A DNA stretch of 54,884 nucleotides from an uncultured Cyclobacteriaceae bacterium (GTDB lineage: Bacteria > Bacteroidota > Bacteroidia > Cytophagales > Cyclobacteriaceae), in NCBI GenBank assembly GCA_947492745.1, contig CANLOE010000039.1:1-54884 (forward strand), written 5' to 3'. Under the pieces are notes generated by a model. It searched no databases. It was not told the origin of the DNA and worked only from the letters and a program-made list of their open reading frames with translations. This document shows, piece after piece, positions 52,471 through 54,884 of the stretch (position 1 is its first letter; each line of letters opens with the position of its first letter). Position numbers and translations under genes: made by a program.

Positions 52471-53598
52471 TGTGTTCTGTGGTAGTATTGGGTTCTTTTC
52501 CTTTTGTTTCATGACTTCCCTGTTCGCGATAGGGACCCTATGCGCCCTGCATTCCAGGGAAAGCATACCCTACCGGTACAGAGCCGATAGCGGATGAAGG
52601 TCCGGCAAAGAGCAGTTGGCCCGATGGTCCGTTCGGAATCGCGGACCTTCGGGAATTCGCTATGCCAGTGCCATAGACCAAATAGGGTCCTCATCGATAA
52701 TGGCAGGATGTCTCGGTAGTACTGTCCTGTTTTTTTTCAAAAGTGAACAGAACCGCGCTGTTTTTTTTTGATTTTTTTGGTTGGAATGTTGGTATATTTT
52801 GGATGATGGTAATTTTCGGCCAAATATAACAATAATTTTATTTTAAGTTCTTTTTTTGCTAAAAAAACATATTTTTATATTCTTTCTGATATGGATGCTG
52901 CACTTCGGAAGTAGTAGGGGAAACGATGGACGGAAGAAGGGCATCATTTTCTGTCAATCGTAAAAGACACAGTCCGCATATACTCAAGGAAAAGTGAACC
53001 AAGAAATTCGGGGTTCAACCCAAATTGATCAGAGCATGTTTAAAAATGAGGGGCATATATTCAATCCATTTCTCCATATATAATTTTGCTTTATCATTAA
53101 AAACCGGATATTATCTACTGTAGGTTGGTCCGGTGCTCAGGCCAAGCCTATCAAGATAGGTCAGCTTCTTCATTTTTGGCTTGACCCAAAAACGGAGCAA
53201 AAAAGTCAAGACCGTGAACAAATAGGCTAAAAATCAATCCAATGAGCGAACTAAATCAATGGATACAATGAATCAATTGATGGTTAAGGTGTAAAACCTG
53301 CGCAGCATAAAACGGCTGATTTTGAAGTAATTTATGTTCGGAACAGGAAGACTATTGATTATTTCGGGTTTAACGGAACAAATGATATCCAGACGACAAA
53401 CACTGCTTAACCCATTCATTTTCAAAGCATAGCAAAATGGCCTTTTTGCTGTTTTAGAGGAATCGTTATAGCACCGTTATACTTCCGTTATAAGTCCCCT
53501 CCACCGCAAAAACCCTATTAGAAATCAGACCGTTAATGAATACAACTCGTAACGATCAGGGCCCTTTTCGATTATCGGTTATCTTAAAACAATCTTTA
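52471..53598. other. Upstream region of the Rhs unit
   Basis: About 1.1 kb without a supportable gene. It holds long T-runs (52730-52800), a minus-strand TATATTTG at 52821-52828 that fits the Bacteroidota -7 consensus but lies some 350 bp from the start codon, a B-like fragment at 53011-53035 (ACCCAAATTGATCAGA) and a partial element D near 53283-53369. Confidence 0.45.
53283..53369 (+). repeat. Partial element D (right part)
   Basis: It contains AACCTGCGCAGC, GGCTGATTTTGAAGTAATTTATG and ends ATTTCGGGT followed by TTA, matching the right part of the D copy at 14712. The left end is missing. Confidence 0.6.
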
Positions 53599-53636
53599 AC
53601 CCAAAATGTCCATTAGAAAATCTATTCAGGACTTAA

Positions 53637-53795
53637 TACAAACTTAGCTTTTAAATATCGCCTATCTTCCTGTTCATTTTGCTTCACTCTGCGTTGACAA
53701 TCCTCGCGATAGCGCTGCTATCCCTGCGGTTATCGTCTTGATTGAAACCAAATGACCCGCGGAATCTTATACGACATTTAAAACCCAAATTTGTA
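53637..53795 (-). repeat. Element A, copy 5, nested in C
   Basis: 159 bp, flanked by TAA at 53634-53636 and 53796-53798. The latter TAA is shared with copy 6. The empty site is GGACTTAACTGAC in element C copy 1. Confidence 0.95.
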
Positions 53796-53798
53796 TAA

Positions 53799-53958
53799 TA
53801 CAAACTTAGCTTTTAAATATCGCCTATCTTCCTGTTCATTTTGTCTCACTCTGCGTTGACAATCCTCGCGATAGCGCTGCTATCCCTGCGGTTATCGCCT
53901 GGATTGAAACCAAAATGACCCGCGGAATCTTATACGACATTTAAAACCCAAATTTGTA
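53799..53958 (-). repeat. Element A, copy 6, tandem with copy 5
   Basis: 160 bp, same orientation as copy 5 and nearly identical, flanked by TAA (53796-53798 and 53959-53961). The arrangement is TAA-A-TAA-A-TAA. Confidence 0.95.
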
Positions 53959-54111
53959 TAACCGGCTTCAAATCAGTAACTGAATGCGTTTTTTGAATTC
54001 ACCGTAGCGGTGCTACGCTGAACCGAAGAAAACACCCTGATGTATTGCCATTTAAGTCCTCATGACGAAGTTCCAACGAACATTCTGGGTTTAATCTTAA
54101 AACATAAAATC

Positions 54112-54884
54112 ATGTTACGTAAACTCAATTCTCTTTTTTACTTTGCCGCCATTCTTTTTGTCGGTGCAGCCTGTGAAGATGTCGATAACAATACCCAACA
54201 GCGAGTGCCAGAGGCGCTTGTCGATACCCAGGTAAACGAATCCGCCGCCATGAGGGAAGCCGAAATCCTACTCTCTGCTTCTGCTACTGATGCGGGCAAG
54301 ACCATGGATGAACTTTCCAACAGAAAGGGCGGGCGCTTCACCAAAGAGCAGAATGTTTTTCTGAAAAGCGCCATCGCGGTCAACGACCTGGAGGACCCTA
54401 CAAGAGCCACAGTGACACTGCCTCTGTTCAAGGGTATAGGACCCAGCGGAAGACCGACCTATTATATCCTTACCGAAGCTTCTGACTTTGCTGTAGCGAA
54501 GTACCTGGGCATCAACTATGCTCCCAAACTGGCCAATGGCCGTGGCTCCGAAGGCAGTCAGGAAGTGACGCTGAAAAAAGGCTTCATCTACTTCAAGGGT
54601 GACGTTGATTTCAGCCCCGTACGCCGGGTAGTAGCGGGCGACGGCCCCTTTGCCTTCCCTCCTTCTGTGGCAGAACCCGGCTCTATCGGGGATGAGGAGT
54701 ACTCTTCACTGGTCGTACTGCCCAGTGGTCAGGTCATCAACGCCCAGATCGTCGCCAACAACACGGGTATCCATGACCGTATCACCGACATCAACATCCG
54801 CAGAAGACAAGTGACCATGGAGCTACTGGACGGGTTCCAAGGTGGGGACCAGTTGTACTACCACTTGGTGACCGATGCTACCGA
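54112..54884 (+). CDS. Probable surface lipoprotein (cut by window end)
   Basis: 257 codons are visible and the frame is open at the end. The start MLRKLNSLFYFAAILFVGAA is a lipoprotein signal with Cys at residue 21 followed by acidic residues (CEDVDNN), a setting compatible with surface export in Bacteroidota. The mature part has TLPLFKGIGPSGRPTYYILT, NYAPKLANGRG, then YFKGDVDFSPVRRVVAGDGP and EEYSSLVVLPSGQVINAQIV. I do not recognise a named function. The leader contains the end of element C (21 bp away), so the repeat may supply or disturb its promoter. Confidence 0.82.
   Translation, partial: MLRKLNSLFYFAAILFVGAACEDVDNNTQQRVPEALVDTQVNESAAMREAEILLSASATDAGKTMDELSNRKGGRFTKEQNVFLKSAIAVNDLEDPTRATVTLPLFKGIGPSGRPTYYILTEASDFAVAKYLGINYAPKLANGRGSEGSQEVTLKKGFIYFKGDVDFSPVRRVVAGDGPFAFPPSVAEPGSIGDEEYSSLVVLPSGQVINAQIVANNTGIHDRITDINIRRRQVTMELLDGFQGGDQLYYHLVTDAT

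Larger units (their letters stand above)
53599..54090 (+). repeat. Element C, copy 2, carrying two element A copies
   Basis: ACCCAAAATGTCCATTAG...CATTCTGGGT flanked by TTA on both sides (53596-53598 and 54091-54093). Without the two A copies and their duplications it is 167 bp, equal to copy 1. It ends 21 bp before the lipoprotein start codon. Confidence 0.93.

Overview
The window is chromosomal DNA of a member of the Bacteroidota, probably a Cytophaga- or Flavobacterium-like gliding or marine type. The evidence is three exported proteins ending in a type A type IX secretion (T9SS) sorting domain (a 4558-residue thrombospondin type 3 repeat protein, a PhoD-like phosphatase and a LamG-like protein), a Bacteroidota-style TAnnTTTG promoter element, and Rhs proteins of the Bacteroidota type. 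There are no rRNA or tRNA genes, no CRISPR array and no complete transposase.

Layout. 220-13896 (minus): one giant calcium-binding repeat protein. 13897-15485: a pile-up of nested non-coding repeat elements. 15486-17092: divergent NAD(P)H oxidoreductase (azoreductase-like) and LysR regulator. 17410-20778: an alpha/beta hydrolase broken by a frameshift and by a 159-bp element, a PD-(D/E)XK-like protein, a membrane protein and a small conserved protein. 22046-24256 (minus): PhoD-like phosphatase. 25163-28344: a DUF4041/GIY-YIG-like protein, an ATPase stump and two tandem Xre-type regulators, perhaps the ruin of a defence locus. 28832-32176: LamG-like T9SS cargo. 32723-52470 (minus): a polymorphic-toxin locus. 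54112 to the window end: a lipoprotein, cut by the window edge.

The polymorphic-toxin locus is the main attraction. Three adjacent minus-strand genes, each with its own signal peptide, make a split Rhs apparatus (49309-52470, 47293-49308, 42852-47285). The last carries the Rhs core, a membrane-like neck, a conserved linker and a variable toxic tip, followed by its immunity gene. Downstream lie twelve more displaced tip/immunity modules in the same direction. Many begin with a copy of the linker and then switch abruptly, at a purine-rich junction, to an AT-rich tip. One pair is unmistakably barnase and barstar with its key residues retained. Another tip is DUF4258-like; two tip/immunity pairs are paralogues of each other. 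Two modules keep only the last 20-25 codons of the toxin in front of an intact immunity gene, one tip has a nonsense codon, one is frameshifted and cut by a repeat element, and one segment still carries a piece of Rhs core. The array reads as a fossil and reserve record of tip replacement.

The second theme is a set of 159-172-bp non-coding elements in several sequence families (called A, B, C, C-prime, D and F here). They have terminal inverted repeats (TACAAA...TTTGTA, or ACCC...GGGT), 3-bp target duplications of the form TNA (TAA, TTA, TGA) and a short central hairpin, usually with a 3-nt loop. Empty sites visible elsewhere in the same window show that they move: A sits in B, two A copies sit side by side in C, D sits inside an Rhs duplicate, and A sits in frame inside the hydrolase gene. 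They behave like MITEs; the TNA duplication suggests mobilisation in trans by an IS5-family (IS1031-type) transposase, which is absent here.
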